Shown: positions 1 to 9,150, numbered from the stretch's first letter. The stretch: DNA of 45,097 bases from an uncultured Gemmatimonadota bacterium (GCA_903893785.1 CAITNQ010000072.1:1-45097); one strand, 5' to 3'. Notes: generated by a model from the letters alone, not told the origin. Translations and numbers: made by a program.

Positions 1-1188
1 CTCGGCCAGGGCGCTGGCGATGTTGTCGCGCGCGATCTGGGCATGCGCCCACGCGCGGTCAGCGTACCCGCCGTAGTCAGAACCGTACCCATGGACCTTG
101 CCGTGAGGCACGCAGGACACGACCTGCTGGAACAGACGCTGGCAGTAGACCGGATCTATGATGTTCGCCCAGCAGAAATCGAGGGCCACATTGGGGTAGT
201 TCTTGCCCAGGAACAGCAACTCGTCCCCATGGGGCCAGTTGGCGTGAAATAGGTCGAAACGGACTTCCCGGTGCAGTTCCAGAACCCGGGTCAGGCCCAC
301 TGCCCTGGTCTTGGCGATGTCGTTGCGGATTCCGGCCATGTGACCGGTGTGCACCTGGACGGGCAGGTCCAGGTCCCGCGCCAGGCGCATCAGGGCGTGG
401 AACAGGAAGTCATCCAGCGGCTGCGTCTGGTCGGGGTAGGCGGCACTGCGTCGCGGATCCTCCATGAACCAGTTGAACACGGCTTCGGCCTCGGCGCGGG
501 CCGGATTGCCGTATGCCAGTGAACGCGAGTATGCCGACTGGTCCTTGAGGGCCACCGCGCCGTAGTCCCGGCAGGCCGTCAGCCATTGGCGCAGCACGTC
601 CAGGTACTCGTCCAGACAGGTCACCCAGCGCCCCAGAGGGGCGGCGACGGCCTGCACCTGGGCGGCATCGCGGACCCCGTGCAGTCCCGGCAGCGACGCT
701 ACCAGCCGGCCCCGCGGACTGAGTACGAGGCTGCGGTCGAGTACCTTGGCCGGATCAGGCCACATGTCCTCCAGCCGCGCCGCGATGCCGGCGCGCGCCA
801 ACAGCCCGTCGAAGACCTGCGGGTCGCTCAGATCCGGCAGGCGCTCGGCCATGCGCTCCAAGGCTTCCAGGGTGAGTTGCGCCTCGCCGTAAAACTCCCG
901 CAGCACACGGCGCGTGACCTGCGCGTAGCCGGTGTGGCAGGTCCGCCGCCAAGCCCGCTCCAACACGGGCCAACGCTCGGCCAGCGGCCGGCTGCTGTCC
1001 TGCACCAGGGCCATCTCCTGCTCTGAGGAGGCGCTCTGCAGGTCGCTGAGAAAATACCCGCCGATGACCACCTGGACCGGGTCGGTGTAGCGGGGCCCGC
1101 AGGCGCCGGTGTGGTCGTGGCAGTCCACCAGCGGCACTTGGGCGCAGAACGCCCGCAACTCGTCATACCAACGCGAGGGTGATCTCAT
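1..1188 (-). CDS. Amidohydrolase / uronate-isomerase-like TIM-barrel protein (3' end outside window)
   Basis: The gene is open from an ATG at 1188 to the left edge, giving 396 codons without a stop. An AGGAGG site ten bases upstream supports the start. Residues 20-27 (LVDCHDHT, His24 and His26) form the HxH metal motif at the end of strand 1 of amidohydrolases. VQVHTGH (His280, His283) and FDLFHANWPH (His315) fit later metal or catalytic histidines, and GYGSDYGG (Asp371) fits the conserved aspartate near the C-terminus. This layout matches the amidohydrolase-2 / uronate-isomerase superfamily, which uses one or two metals to hydrolyse or isomerise small substrates in the cytoplasm. No signal peptide is seen. 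The substrate is unknown. It stands alone on the minus strand, with a 200-bp spacer before the antitoxin-like ORF. Confidence 0.8.
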   Translation of the reverse strand, partial: MRSPSRWYDELRAFCAQVPLVDCHDHTGACGPRYTDPVQVVIGGYFLSDLQSASSEQEMALVQDSSRPLAERWPVLERAWRRTCHTGYAQVTRRVLREFYGEAQLTLEALERMAERLPDLSDPQVFDGLLARAGIAARLEDMWPDPAKVLDRSLVLSPRGRLVASLPGLHGVRDAAQVQAVAAPLGRWVTCLDEYLDVLRQWLTACRDYGAVALKDQSAYSRSLAYGNPARAEAEAVFNWFMEDPRRSAAYPDQTQPLDDFLFHALMRLARDLDLPVQVHTGHMAGIRNDIAKTRAVGLTRVLELHREVRFDLFHANWPHGDELLFLGKNYPNVALDFCWANIIDPVYCQRLFQQVVSCVPHGKVHGYGSDYGGYADRAWAHAQIARDNIASALAE

Positions 1189-1293
1189 GGTCTGCGTGCC
1201 TCCTGTTCATGGGTGATGCCGCCGTTGTCCGCGCGTTGGCAACGGGTTGACGGACCCAGCTTCTCGTTGGACCATCGGCGCGCTACGGATGAG

Positions 1294-1309
1294 GGGGTGA
1301 TACCGGTCA
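1294..1309. promoter_or_regulatory. Candidate operator: TGATACCGG half-site box, copy 1
   Basis: The 16-mer GGGGTGATACCGGTCA lies 106 bases upstream of the amidohydrolase start, and the identical 16-mer occurs at 29259-29274 upstream of the heparinase-like gene. TGATACCGG is one perfect half of the palindrome TGATACCGGTATCA, which resembles LacI-family operators with a central CCGG. The right half is diverged (GTCA). In GC-rich DNA of this length a repeated 16-mer can arise by chance, so this is only a candidate. Confidence 0.2.
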
Positions 1310-1398
1310 TAGTGCACGGCAGTGCAATGGGTGCGGCTGTCCAAGGTGCATTTCCCTACGGCGGTTTCAGGTCCTCACTAGCCATTGGGGATCGCCGG

Positions 1399-1629
1399 TT
1401 AGGTCAAGGGCCACAGAAGGGGCGCGCTCCCCGGGCCCAGACCCAGCACCATGCGCCTCACCGGTCTGGCGATCACCGGCACGATCCTGGCCGCGCGAAT
1501 GCTGCGCCTCCAGACCGCCAACTCCATGCCTGCCTGCACGCGCGGCAGGGACTGCCTGAGGTTGCTCTTCAGTTCGGCGATGGTGTAACTGGCGACGGCC
1601 AAACCCGGCGAAGGCGTGGTATGCCCCAT
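1399..1629 (-). pseudogene. Orphan Phd/YefM-type antitoxin-like ORF, probably degenerate
   Basis: The 76-residue ORF contains VASYTIAELKSNLRQSLPRV followed by QAGMELAVWRRSIRAARIVP. This matches the N-terminal DNA-binding half of Phd/YefM antitoxins (TIAELKSNL, then an evenly spaced ARxVP). The length suits the family, but the last 25 residues (RMVLGLGPGSAPLLWPLT) do not look like the acidic toxin-binding tail, and no clear ribosome site precedes the ATG at 1629. No PIN or RelE-type toxin gene is adjacent. It may be a frameshifted relic or a solitary antitoxin. The resemblance is by eye only. The rest of the 1189-1750 spacer shows no other gene. Confidence 0.45.
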
Positions 1630-1750
1630 GGCCCCAGCATAGGCCGCCAACCTGGCGCGAGCAATAGCCTTCTTCCGGGCGCCTGTACCGTCAACCGGCC
1701 CGTTCCGTAGCCAGCGCCCGACCAACCTTCCTCCCGGGCATTCATACCCG

Positions 1751-2473
1751 TTGGTACTGACCGTCGTCCCCCACCGCATCTACATGCTGACGCCCCCGTC
1801 GACCGGTGGGCTGTGGCAGACCGCGGCCGCCATTCGGACCCGCGGGAGGGACCTGCCGGCTGACGAGGTTCGCGGCACGCTGACCGACATCGTGCTGCAG
1901 GTCGATCGTGCCGCAGACGTTGTCGACCAGGTACGCTCGTTCGCGCGCGACAACTCGACCGCTCCGCGCCAATCTGTATGTCTCGTCGAGTTGGTGCAGA
2001 CCGCGCTTTCGTTGACCGAAGCGCGCCTGCGGTCGACTGGCGCGGAAGTGGTGGTGGATGTAGCCGAGGGGCTCTGCTGTTTGGGGTGGCCCGACCGGCT
2101 TGCCCAGGTATTGGTCATCGTGTTGACCAATGCCCGGGAAGCCCTCGAACGGCGAGGCCGCCAGCGGCACAACATCGGTGCCCCTGGCCCGGCTGGTTGG
2201 CAGCCGCGCATCGCCGTGAGCGCTGGCCGGGGCTCCGAACAGACGGTGACGCTCGCGGTGTCCGACAACGGCGACGGCATACCCCAGGACGTGCTAGCGC
2301 GCGTTTTCGAGCCCTTCTTCACCACCAAGCCGACCGGTGAGGGAACCGGACTGGGGCTCGCTGTCGCGCGCGACCTCATCGACATGCATAACGGTTCCAT
2401 CACAGTGGAGAGCCGCCCAGGCCTGGGAAGCACTTTCACCCTCATCCTGCCCACGGCAGACGCGCAGGACTAG
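1751..2473 (+). CDS. Truncated sensor histidine kinase (ATPase domain, no H-box)
   Basis: The protein carries the HATPase_c part of a two-component kinase. The N-box is QVLVIVLTNAREAL, in which the first conserved Asn is Ile and the second is kept. The G1 box is SDNGDGIP, the F box VFEPFFTTK and the G2 box GTGLGLAVA. Before it, ADVVDQVRSFAR resembles the second helix of a HisKA dimerisation domain. The first helix with the phosphoryl-accepting His is absent, and the frame closes at a stop at 1640. There is no sensor or membrane segment. The start is uncertain: TTG 1751 and ATG 1784 both lack a ribosome site. It is probably a 5'-truncated remnant, or less likely a stand-alone ATPase. A STAS-like gene follows 130-170 bp downstream in the same direction. 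Confidence 0.7.
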   Translation: MVLTVVPHRIYMLTPPSTGGLWQTAAAIRTRGRDLPADEVRGTLTDIVLQVDRAADVVDQVRSFARDNSTAPRQSVCLVELVQTALSLTEARLRSTGAEVVVDVAEGLCCLGWPDRLAQVLVIVLTNAREALERRGRQRHNIGAPGPAGWQPRIAVSAGRGSEQTVTLAVSDNGDGIPQDVLARVFEPFFTTKPTGEGTGLGLAVARDLIDMHNGSITVESRPGLGSTFTLILPTADAQD

Positions 2474-2643
2474 GCGCTGCCGCGGGTCAAGCACGGGGCC
2501 TCCCCTTGTGCGAGACCGACAACGCCACTAGCCTTAGGCGCAAACCACGGGAAGCCGCCGCATTCCGGATCGGCGCCCCGCCTGGACGGTGACACGGGCC
2601 ATGCGTGTCTTGTCCGGTTCCACCCGTACCCGGAGTATGTGCC

Positions 2644-3021
2644 GTGCCTTCCGAGGTGACGCTCAGGAGTGACGCGACGCCGCCTTTCATCGAAGCCCGT
2701 TACCACGGCCGCGTCACGGCTGAGCAACTCAACGAAGCCGCGACACAGATCGTCGCCTACCTGGACTGCCTTGCGCCGCTGCGCCTGTTGGCTGACTGCA
2801 CGGACCTGCGCGGTGGTCTTTCGGTCGTGGACCTGTACTACACGGCCGACTGGATCGCACGCGACCCGCGCCTGCGCGACCTGCGCGAGGCCGTCCTGAT
2901 GCCGTCCGCGGGGCCTCAGGTCCATGACGGGGAGTTTTGGGCCAACGCCTGCGGCAACCGTGGCATCAATGTGCGCGTGTTCACCGACCGGGCTGCGGCG
3001 CTGGCGTGGCTGCTGGCGTGA
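2644..3021 (+). CDS. STAS/SpoIIAA-like small cytoplasmic protein
   Basis: A protein of about 125 residues with an alternating beta-alpha pattern: a short N-terminal strand pair (IEARYHGRVT), a helix (AEQLNEAATQIVAYLD), a core strand (LRLLADCTDLRG), a long helix (VVDLYYTADWIARD), a strand (EAVLMPS) and a C-terminal strand-helix unit (INVRVFTDRAAALAWLL). This pattern and the VRVF-D--AALAWL ending fit the STAS/SpoIIAA-like fold found in regulators of stress or signalling pathways. A phospho-acceptor Ser cannot be assigned. GTG 2644 is taken as the start. An upstream in-frame GTG at 2605 would add 13 Pro-rich residues. It may relate to the shortened kinase upstream, but nothing proves it. Confidence 0.5.
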   Translation: MPSEVTLRSDATPPFIEARYHGRVTAEQLNEAATQIVAYLDCLAPLRLLADCTDLRGGLSVVDLYYTADWIARDPRLRDLREAVLMPSAGPQVHDGEFWANACGNRGINVRVFTDRAAALAWLLA

Positions 3022-3549
3022 CGAGTACCGCCATGGCCGGACTGCCGCCTGCCTCCGCCGACCGCGTTGGCAGGGTGTCGGTCTCGTGTGTCCGCGAGGG
3101 GTTCAGGGTGGCCCATGATCTGCAGGTCATCTCGTATGCCGGCGACCTGCCCGATCGCGACCTGACCGAGCCGGCTGTCCATCGCCACGCGGCTCTCGTA
3201 GCCGGGGAGCCGTCTTGCGTACCGGGCTCGCGCCACCGGGCCCGGCAACCGGACCTGCCCTGGACCAACGCGGCGATTACCGAGACCGGCATCCATCCTC
3301 TTGCCGAGGCGATGCGAGCCTCCATGCCGCGGACCGTCGGCGGCCGTCCCTTTGGCCCCGGCCAGACGTTGTCCTCGGTGCTGACGATCCCCTTCGGATG
3401 CGCGTGCCTGCGCCCGATGCTGCTGCTGCCGGTCGCGGGCCGGTCCTCTGCAGCCGCGGACCCGATCCACCACCTGACCTTGTCCAGGCAGTGTCGGGCG
3501 GTCCGCAGGGCCCGAAGGTCACCGCCCGCGGTAAGTGAGGCGCGTTGAC
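3022..3549 (+). other. Spacer without recognisable gene
   Basis: About 530 bp between the STAS-like gene and the oxidoreductase. Several overlapping frames are open because of base composition, but none shows a recognisable domain, a ribosome site or gene-like composition. I see no strong hairpin. The last bases carry GAGG, which serves the next start. Confidence 0.4.
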
Positions 3550-4632
3550 GTGCGCAAGATACGATTGGCCGTGATTGGCGCCGGTGCCATGGGCACCCGA
3601 CACGCCGAGTTGATCTGCCGCCACGAGGCTTGCTCGCTGGTGGGCCTTGTCGATGCGGACCCGGAACGGCGGATGGTGGCCGAGCGGCTGGGCGTGCCGT
3701 TCCGGGCGTCGGTCGACGCACTCCTGGACCAGGAGCGGCCCGACGGCGCCATCGTTGCCACGCCCAACACCCAACACGTGCCCGTCGCCGAGTCCTGTCT
3801 GCGCCGGTCCGTGCCGGTGTTGGTAGAGAAGCCGGTGGCCGACACCCCGGCGCAGGCCTGGCACCTCGTCGAAGCGGCCCGTTCCCGCCGTACACCCGTG
3901 CTGGTCGGCCACCACCGGCGACACAACCCGCTGATCTGCCAGGCGCGACGCCTGGTCCGGGAAGGGGCGCTCGGGCAGCTGGTGGGCGTTTCCGCCCTGT
4001 GGGCCCTGTGCAAGCCGGACGAGTACTTCGTCGAGGCGTGGCGTCGCCAGCGTCCGGGCGGCGGCCCGCTATTGATCAACCTGATCCACGAACTGGACAG
4101 TCTGCGGTTCTTGTGCGGCGAGGTTTCCCAGGTCCATGCGTATGCCAGCGCCGCGGTGCGGGGACTCGAGGTCGAGGACTCGCTGTGCATCTCGCTGCGC
4201 TTCGACAGCGGCGCCTTGGGTACGGTGCTGGCCTCGGACACCACCCCGGCTGCCTGGTCGTACGAGGCGAACACGGGCGAAAACCCGGTGTATTTCCACG
4301 CAGCCGAGAACTGCTACCACTTTCTGGGCACCGAGGGATCCCTGGCTTTTCCTCGACTGGAGCTATGGCGGTATCCGCCGGGAACGCCGCGGGGTTGGCA
4401 GCACGGTTTGGAGAAGCGAGCCGTCGAGGTGACACCGGCGGACCCACTGCGGTTGCAGCTGGACCACTTCTGCCGGGTGGTGCGCGGCGAGGATGAACCC
4501 CTGGTGGACGCGCTGGACGGCGCCCGCACGCTGGCTTTGGCGGCGGCGGTGCGGGAGTCGGCTGACACCGGCCAACCGGCAGACCCGGCAGCCCACCTGG
4601 CCGACCCCTCGACTGCGTCGAACCGGCTCTGA
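3550..4632 (+). CDS. Gfo/Idh/MocA family NAD(P)-dependent oxidoreductase
   Basis: A 360-residue protein, the usual length for the family. It has an N-terminal Rossmann fold with the dinucleotide motif GAGAMG (residues 10-15), then ATPNTQH, the hallmark EKPVA (residues 93-97) and HHRRHNP, then the C-terminal beta-sheet dimerisation domain beginning at GGGPLLINLIHELD, where the family keeps a His and an Asp near the substrate. Such enzymes oxidise or reduce sugars, inositols or related polyols with NAD(P)H. GTG 3550 is chosen because GAGG lies about nine bases upstream. GTG 3535 is in frame but has no site. It is monocistronic, although the methyltransferase follows 188 bp downstream. The substrate is not predictable. 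Confidence 0.92.
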   Translation: MRKIRLAVIGAGAMGTRHAELICRHEACSLVGLVDADPERRMVAERLGVPFRASVDALLDQERPDGAIVATPNTQHVPVAESCLRRSVPVLVEKPVADTPAQAWHLVEAARSRRTPVLVGHHRRHNPLICQARRLVREGALGQLVGVSALWALCKPDEYFVEAWRRQRPGGGPLLINLIHELDSLRFLCGEVSQVHAYASAAVRGLEVEDSLCISLRFDSGALGTVLASDTTPAAWSYEANTGENPVYFHAAENCYHFLGTEGSLAFPRLELWRYPPGTPRGWQHGLEKRAVEVTPADPLRLQLDHFCRVVRGEDEPLVDALDGARTLALAAAVRESADTGQPADPAAHLADPSTASNRL

Positions 4633-4820
4633 AGGGCCGTGCCTGCCAAGGGCGGCCTTGTCAATGGCGTTCCACCCCGCGATCTTGCACCGGCGCATCG
4701 CCAGGGCGATAGCATCTCGGCGAGAGCGATCCCGCGGCAGGACGCGGCGAACGCACCGGGCCGGCAGCGCCTGCGGGGCCGCCGAGCGCCGGCCCTGACC
4801 CTGATATGGAGGACAGCTCG

Positions 4821-5597
4821 ATGACGGAGCTCCCCGAGCACGTCCAGGTCAACCGCGACTACTGGAACAGCATGGCGCACCAGTGGACGGCCGCCGGCGA
4901 GTGCAGCTGGGCAGGCGAACCGCGCTGGGGCATCTGGGGGCACCCCGAGGGCGAGGTCGGCCTGTTGCCGGCAGACATGCACGGCCTGGACGCCGTCGAG
5001 TTGGGCTGCGGCACCGGGTACGGTTCGGCCTGGATGGCCCGGCGCGGCGCGCGCGTGGTCGGCGTCGACATCTCCTCCGCGCAGTTGGCCACGGCCCGAC
5101 GTCTGGACACCGAGCACGGGCTGGGCATCACGTGGGTCGAGGCCAGTGCCGAAGCCGTGCCCCGGCCCGACGGCTCGTTCGACTTTGCCTTGAGCGAGTA
5201 CGGCGCAGCCATCTGGTGCGATCCGTATCGCTGGATTCCCGAGGCCCGGCGTCTGCTCCGACCCGGGGGCCGCCTGGTGTTCCTGGCCTCGTCCTTCTGG
5301 GCTGCGGTGTGCAGCCCCGCCGACGGCGCGCTGCCCGTCACCCACCGGTTGGAGCGGCCGTACTTTGGCCTCCATCGGCTCGATTGGCGCGACGCGGTGG
5401 ACGAGCCGGGCGGCATCGAGTTCAGCCTGCCGATCGCGGACTGGTTCCGGTTGTTCCGCCAGGTCGGGTTCGCGGTCGAGGATTTCCTCGAACTGCGGGC
5501 CCCGGCCGAGGCCACCGGTGTCCGCTTCGGCATCCCGGCTGCTTGGGCCCGCGACTTCCCGGGCGAACAGGTGTGGAAGGTACGGGTGGCCGGTTAG
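4821..5597 (+). CDS. Class I SAM-dependent methyltransferase
   Basis: A 258-residue protein with a Methyltransf_11-type core: motif I VELGCGTGYGS (about residues 59-69), acidic strand 2 VVGVDISSAQL, then SFDFALSEYGA (motif II region) and LLRPGGRLVF (motif III). These form the S-adenosylmethionine pocket of class I methyltransferases acting on small molecules. The N-terminal helix (VNRDYWNSMAHQW) is typical of cytoplasmic members. ATG 4821 is preferred because GGAGG stands seven to eight bases before it. The in-frame ATG at 4806 overlaps that site. The methyl acceptor is unknown. A hairpin pair follows the stop. Confidence 0.9.
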   Translation: MTELPEHVQVNRDYWNSMAHQWTAAGECSWAGEPRWGIWGHPEGEVGLLPADMHGLDAVELGCGTGYGSAWMARRGARVVGVDISSAQLATARRLDTEHGLGITWVEASAEAVPRPDGSFDFALSEYGAAIWCDPYRWIPEARRLLRPGGRLVFLASSFWAAVCSPADGALPVTHRLERPYFGLHRLDWRDAVDEPGGIEFSLPIADWFRLFRQVGFAVEDFLELRAPAEATGVRFGIPAAWARDFPGEQVWKVRVAG

Positions 5598-5637
5598 CGG
5601 TTGGTAACCGGGCCAGGTCAGCCATGGTGTGACCGGC
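5598..5637 (+). terminator. Hairpin pair downstream of methyltransferase
   Basis: Immediately after the stop codon, CGGTT-GGT-AACCG (5598-5610) forms a small perfect hairpin. It is followed by GCC-A-GGTCA ... TGACCGGC (5612-5637), an eight-pair stem with one bulge. There is no U-tract, which is common for GC-rich genomes. The rest of the 375-bp convergent spacer to 5972 holds no gene that I recognise. Confidence 0.35.
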
Positions 5638-5972
5638 GGCCATGGCCGCGACAGTCTGGAACATCACGGGCGTTACGCCGAACACCCATGGGTGGCCGAT
5701 GACGCCGGACATCACCCAGACCACCGCGCCACCCCATTGGGCTTGAGTACGCGCGATCCGAACGCCCCCCCTGGACCGAGTAGTCGCGCCACCCAGGCTC
5801 ATGGCCGGTCATGGCGTCCTGTGCCGCCAGACCGCATGGGCCCGACGCGTTGCCCCGGCGCCCCGGGTCCGGCGCCAGACTGTGGCCTCGGCCCGTTGGC
5901 AGTTCGCTTGCCCCTGACGGCCACGCAGCCAAGCCGCATGTTGCGGCCTCTGGTTCCCGACCGGCGGCCGCT

Positions 5973-7193
5973 TCAGGTGCCACTCCGGTACGCCCGGATT
6001 GCGGCGCAGATAGCCTCCATGTCGGCTGCGGGTCGCGAATCGATGTAATCGGCTTCCCAGAACAGCAACTCGGCGGCGCCCAGTTGCTCGGCCAGCTGCA
6101 GATCACGGGCAAAGTCGCTGGCCTTGGTGGGCACCCAGGCGTAAAGGGTCAGCGGCAGCCGGGCTTCGGTCTCGTCGACCAGGTACCGGTAGGCCATCTC
6201 CGGGGTGCCGCCGGCGGTATAGTACCCCGACACCAGCAGGTTGTCGACCAGGCCCTCGCGGGCCCACGTGCGGATGTCGCAGCCCAGGCCGCGCAGGGAC
6301 CCGGCGTAGCGATTGCCCCCCATGTTCACCACCCACGGCGGCGTGTCAGCGGTGATCTGTTCGGGAAGGACGCCACGGTATGCCCATGGATGCTGGACCA
6401 TGGCAGCGCTGGGCGTCGGTCGCGGCTGGCTCGCCAGCAGGTCGCGGAACTCGCGCATGAACTGCGTGATCGGCGCCGCCGCCAGAGCCACCCAGCGAGG
6501 ATCGTCCGGGGCCACCTGCCGCGCCTCCAGGCCATAGGTCTCACGGAAGGCCGCCAGGTTGGGCTGCTCATAGCCGAAGTCGGCGTTGCCATCGGCGTCG
6601 GCCTGTGGATTGTCGCGGATGTCGCCGGTGCGGATCCAATCCAGGAAGATCCCGTCGACACCATAGGCCAGCACTTCACGCACCAAGCCGAGTTTGTACT
6701 GCCGCACCTCCGGAAAGGCGAAACTCAGTTGCGAACGGTAGGGTTGGCCGCTGCGGCGGACCCATCGGCATTCCGGATGCTGGCGGCTGAATCGTGACGG
6801 CCAACCAAGCCCATGGTCGTCTTCGTTCAGGCTGAGCCAGCCGTGGACCTCAAGGCCCAGTTCATGGCCGATCTCCACCGCGGCCTGGAGAGTGTCGAAA
6901 GTGTAGTAGTCCAGGCGCTCGCACCGCGCCATGGTATCGGCATCGGGCGGTGGGATGTAACCGGGCGAGTATTGGTACACCTCGTCGTGGTCCGACCAGC
7001 GGAAGGGCTCGATCAGGGTACTGTGGTAGGTGGACCGCCCGCAGTCATAGCAGCGCCAGAAGATCTTGTCGAAGCCGAAGTCGCGGCACCGGGTGAGCAT
7101 GTGGCGCACGCCGGCCGGGCCCCAGGCCGGGCCGTCTTTCTTGAGCATCCAGTCGCTGTGGGTCAGGGGCGACGACAGGGTAATGCGGTCCAT
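5973..7193 (-). CDS. Family-10-like TIM-barrel glycosidase (GHL10 type)
   Basis: A 406-residue protein. The segment YGVDGIFLDWIRTG follows a helix of the type EVRQYKLGLVREVLA and is the signature of the glycosidase-like GHL10 group (distant GH10/GH13-fold TIM barrels). LEVHGWLSLNEDD and FGFDKIFWRCYDCG mark other barrel strands with aromatic and acidic residues, and Asp in FLDW is a likely catalytic or substrate residue. There is no signal peptide, so a cytoplasmic role on imported oligosaccharides is suggested. ATG 7193 is chosen because GAGG lies just upstream; an in-frame extension to 7277 is basic and unlike the protein. A second member of the broad family lies at 29859-31211. The substrate is unknown. 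Confidence 0.72.
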   Translation of the reverse strand: MDRITLSSPLTHSDWMLKKDGPAWGPAGVRHMLTRCRDFGFDKIFWRCYDCGRSTYHSTLIEPFRWSDHDEVYQYSPGYIPPPDADTMARCERLDYYTFDTLQAAVEIGHELGLEVHGWLSLNEDDHGLGWPSRFSRQHPECRWVRRSGQPYRSQLSFAFPEVRQYKLGLVREVLAYGVDGIFLDWIRTGDIRDNPQADADGNADFGYEQPNLAAFRETYGLEARQVAPDDPRWVALAAAPITQFMREFRDLLASQPRPTPSAAMVQHPWAYRGVLPEQITADTPPWVVNMGGNRYAGSLRGLGCDIRTWAREGLVDNLLVSGYYTAGGTPEMAYRYLVDETEARLPLTLYAWVPTKASDFARDLQLAEQLGAAELLFWEADYIDSRPAADMEAICAAIRAYRSGT

Positions 7194-7864
7194 GGGGCCT
7201 CGTTCATGAGTTGGGTTCGCTGGGCTGCTCGGGTGCCGTTGCGTCTGCCTGCCTCGCGCCAGGTTGGCCCGCTGCACCGGGTCGTCGTGAATGGGCTACC
7301 GGGCCTGTCCGGCGGCCTGGTGGTAGTGCCCCAGGCCTGAGGCAACGCGGTTGGGTACCGGGTCGGCCTCGCGAGGGCAGCGCCGGAAGCGCGGCCCGCG
7401 GTGCCCTGCCCGGGTCCTCGTCGACCGGGCCGGGACGTGCCGGTGGTCTGGCCACAGTGGGGCCTGGCGATGTTCCCGGCCACCCGCGAATCTACGCCGA
7501 AGCGCGCGGTGGGTCGAGGCGGGTTGGTCTGGCGGCCGGCGTGGACAGGCCCTAACCTCATGGGCGACCGCTGCCGCTCCGGGCATCGTGGCCCCCATGC
7601 CGCCCCCACCACGCGCAACGCCTCGGTCAAGCCGGTCCGCATGATGGCGGGCTGTGGATCTGTCGGCTCGCCGCCGTGGCGAATCCGGGCCCACGCGGGC
7701 GCTGCTCTGGTGTTCGTCAATGCCGCGTGCCATACGGCCGTCAGTGCCGCGGAAGGGGCGAGGCGGCTCCCTCGCCGGCCCGGGCGGTGCCGGCGTGGCG
7801 AACGCCATTGTGTCCCGGCCGTCGTCGGAGCCGTGGCCCGGGCTTCCCTTTCTACGGAAAGCTG
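7194..7864. other. Divergent spacer between glycosidase and MFS transporter
   Basis: A 671-bp GC-rich stretch between two genes that point away from each other, so it should contain both promoters. I could not find a convincing -35/-10 pair, a recognisable gene or a strong repeat. Long frames are open on both strands, but they encode Arg/Gly/Pro-rich sequence typical of composition noise. Confidence 0.4.
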
Positions 7865-9103
7865 ATGAGCGCCTCGCGACCCTTGGCGCAACCACCGCCT
7901 GCCCCCGTTCGTGACGCGGGGTTGCGCCGCGACCCGTACACCTGGTTGGCCTACGGCTTGCTGGCCTGCTTTGCCCACGTGCAGGCCGGCCTGGGGCCTC
8001 TGATCGCCTTTCTGCGCGCCGAATTGGGCCTGAGCTACACCGTGGGTGGTCTGCACGTGAGCGCCTTTGCCCTCGGCATGGTCGGCGGCGGCCTGAGCGG
8101 CGACCGGCTGGCGGCCCGTTGGGGTCGGCGGCGGTTGCTGTGGCGCGGCACCGCGGGTATGGCCGCCGGAACCCTCTTCCTGGGCCTGGCACATCACGTG
8201 GCGCTCACGGTGGCGGCGGCACTGCTGATCGGCTTCCTTGGCATCTTGGTGGTCATCATGGTCCAAGCCACTCTGTCGGACCACCACGGTCCGCGTCGGG
8301 CGGCCGCGCTCACCGAAGCCAACCTCGGGGCCATTCTGGCCGCCGGTCTGGCGCCGCTGTGTCTGGGCTTGGCCCACGGCACCCGCCTGGGGTGGCGCGC
8401 CGCGCTGGGGGGCGCGGTGCTGGCTCTGGCGCTGGTGGCCCTGGCTGGCCGCCGCCTGGCTGTCCCGTCCGCGGTTCCCCCCGTGGCGGCGATGGCGCCG
8501 CGTCGGCGTCTACCGGCGGTTTTCTGGGCGCTGTGGACGGTGCTGCTGTTGACCGTGGCCATGGAGTGGTCTGTGGTCGGTTGGGGTACCGAACTGCTGG
8601 CCAACCTCGGCGGCCTGAGCTTGGACCGCGCCGCGCCGCTGTTCAGCCTGTACTTCGCCGGTGGTGCTGTCGGTCGCTTCGCCAACAGCCGTTGGGCAGT
8701 TCGGGTACCGGCGCGGCATCTGCTGCTCTACATGCTGGCCGTGGTGGCCGTTGGCCTGCCGCTGTTCTGGCTGGTCAACCAGGCCGGGCTTCGGCTGGCC
8801 GGGTTGGCCCTGTTGGGGTTCGGTATCAGCAGTCTGTTCCCGTTGGGTCTGGGCGCAGCGCTGGAGGTCGCCCAGGACCACAGCGACGCGGCCAGCTCGC
8901 GGGTCACGCTCGCCGCTGGCACGGCCATGTTGCTGGCGCCCTTCACCCTGGGGTGGCTGGCGGACCACGTGGGCCTGCAGCGGGCCTTCGGCGTGGTGGC
9001 GCTGTTCTTGGTCGCCGCCGTGGCGGTGACGCTGGCTACCCACCGGGCCCTGACGCGACGTGATGGCGCGGTGCTTGCCTCGGGGCACGAGGCCGGCCGG
9101 TAG
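7865..9103 (+). CDS. Major facilitator superfamily transporter
   Basis: A 412-residue protein with about 12 hydrophobic helices, in two groups of six separated by a short basic stretch (MAPRRRLP). The loop between helices 2 and 3 reads GDRLAARWGRRRLL, matching the MFS motif A (GxLaDrxGrrxxl). The second half has a weaker copy near ADHVGLQRAFG. It is an inner-membrane secondary transporter, and sugar or metabolite uptake or efflux is possible. ATG 7865 follows a GGAAAG sequence; the in-frame extension upstream to 7676 is not hydrophobic and is rejected. It sits between two glycosidase genes, so a role in taking up their substrates is plausible but not shown. Confidence 0.85.
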   Translation: MSASRPLAQPPPAPVRDAGLRRDPYTWLAYGLLACFAHVQAGLGPLIAFLRAELGLSYTVGGLHVSAFALGMVGGGLSGDRLAARWGRRRLLWRGTAGMAAGTLFLGLAHHVALTVAAALLIGFLGILVVIMVQATLSDHHGPRRAAALTEANLGAILAAGLAPLCLGLAHGTRLGWRAALGGAVLALALVALAGRRLAVPSAVPPVAAMAPRRRLPAVFWALWTVLLLTVAMEWSVVGWGTELLANLGGLSLDRAAPLFSLYFAGGAVGRFANSRWAVRVPARHLLLYMLAVVAVGLPLFWLVNQAGLRLAGLALLGFGISSLFPLGLGAALEVAQDHSDAASSRVTLAAGTAMLLAPFTLGWLADHVGLQRAFGVVALFLVAAVAVTLATHRALTRRDGAVLASGHEAGR

Positions 9104-9150
9104 ACCCGCGGCGGGTTGCTGCCGGCGTGGCCCTGCGGCATGTCGGTTGC

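Noticed and set aside
1213..1710. 165-codon plus-strand ORF opposite the antitoxin-like gene
   Set aside because: No family resemblance and no ribosome site; the minus frame carries the TIAELKSNL motif.
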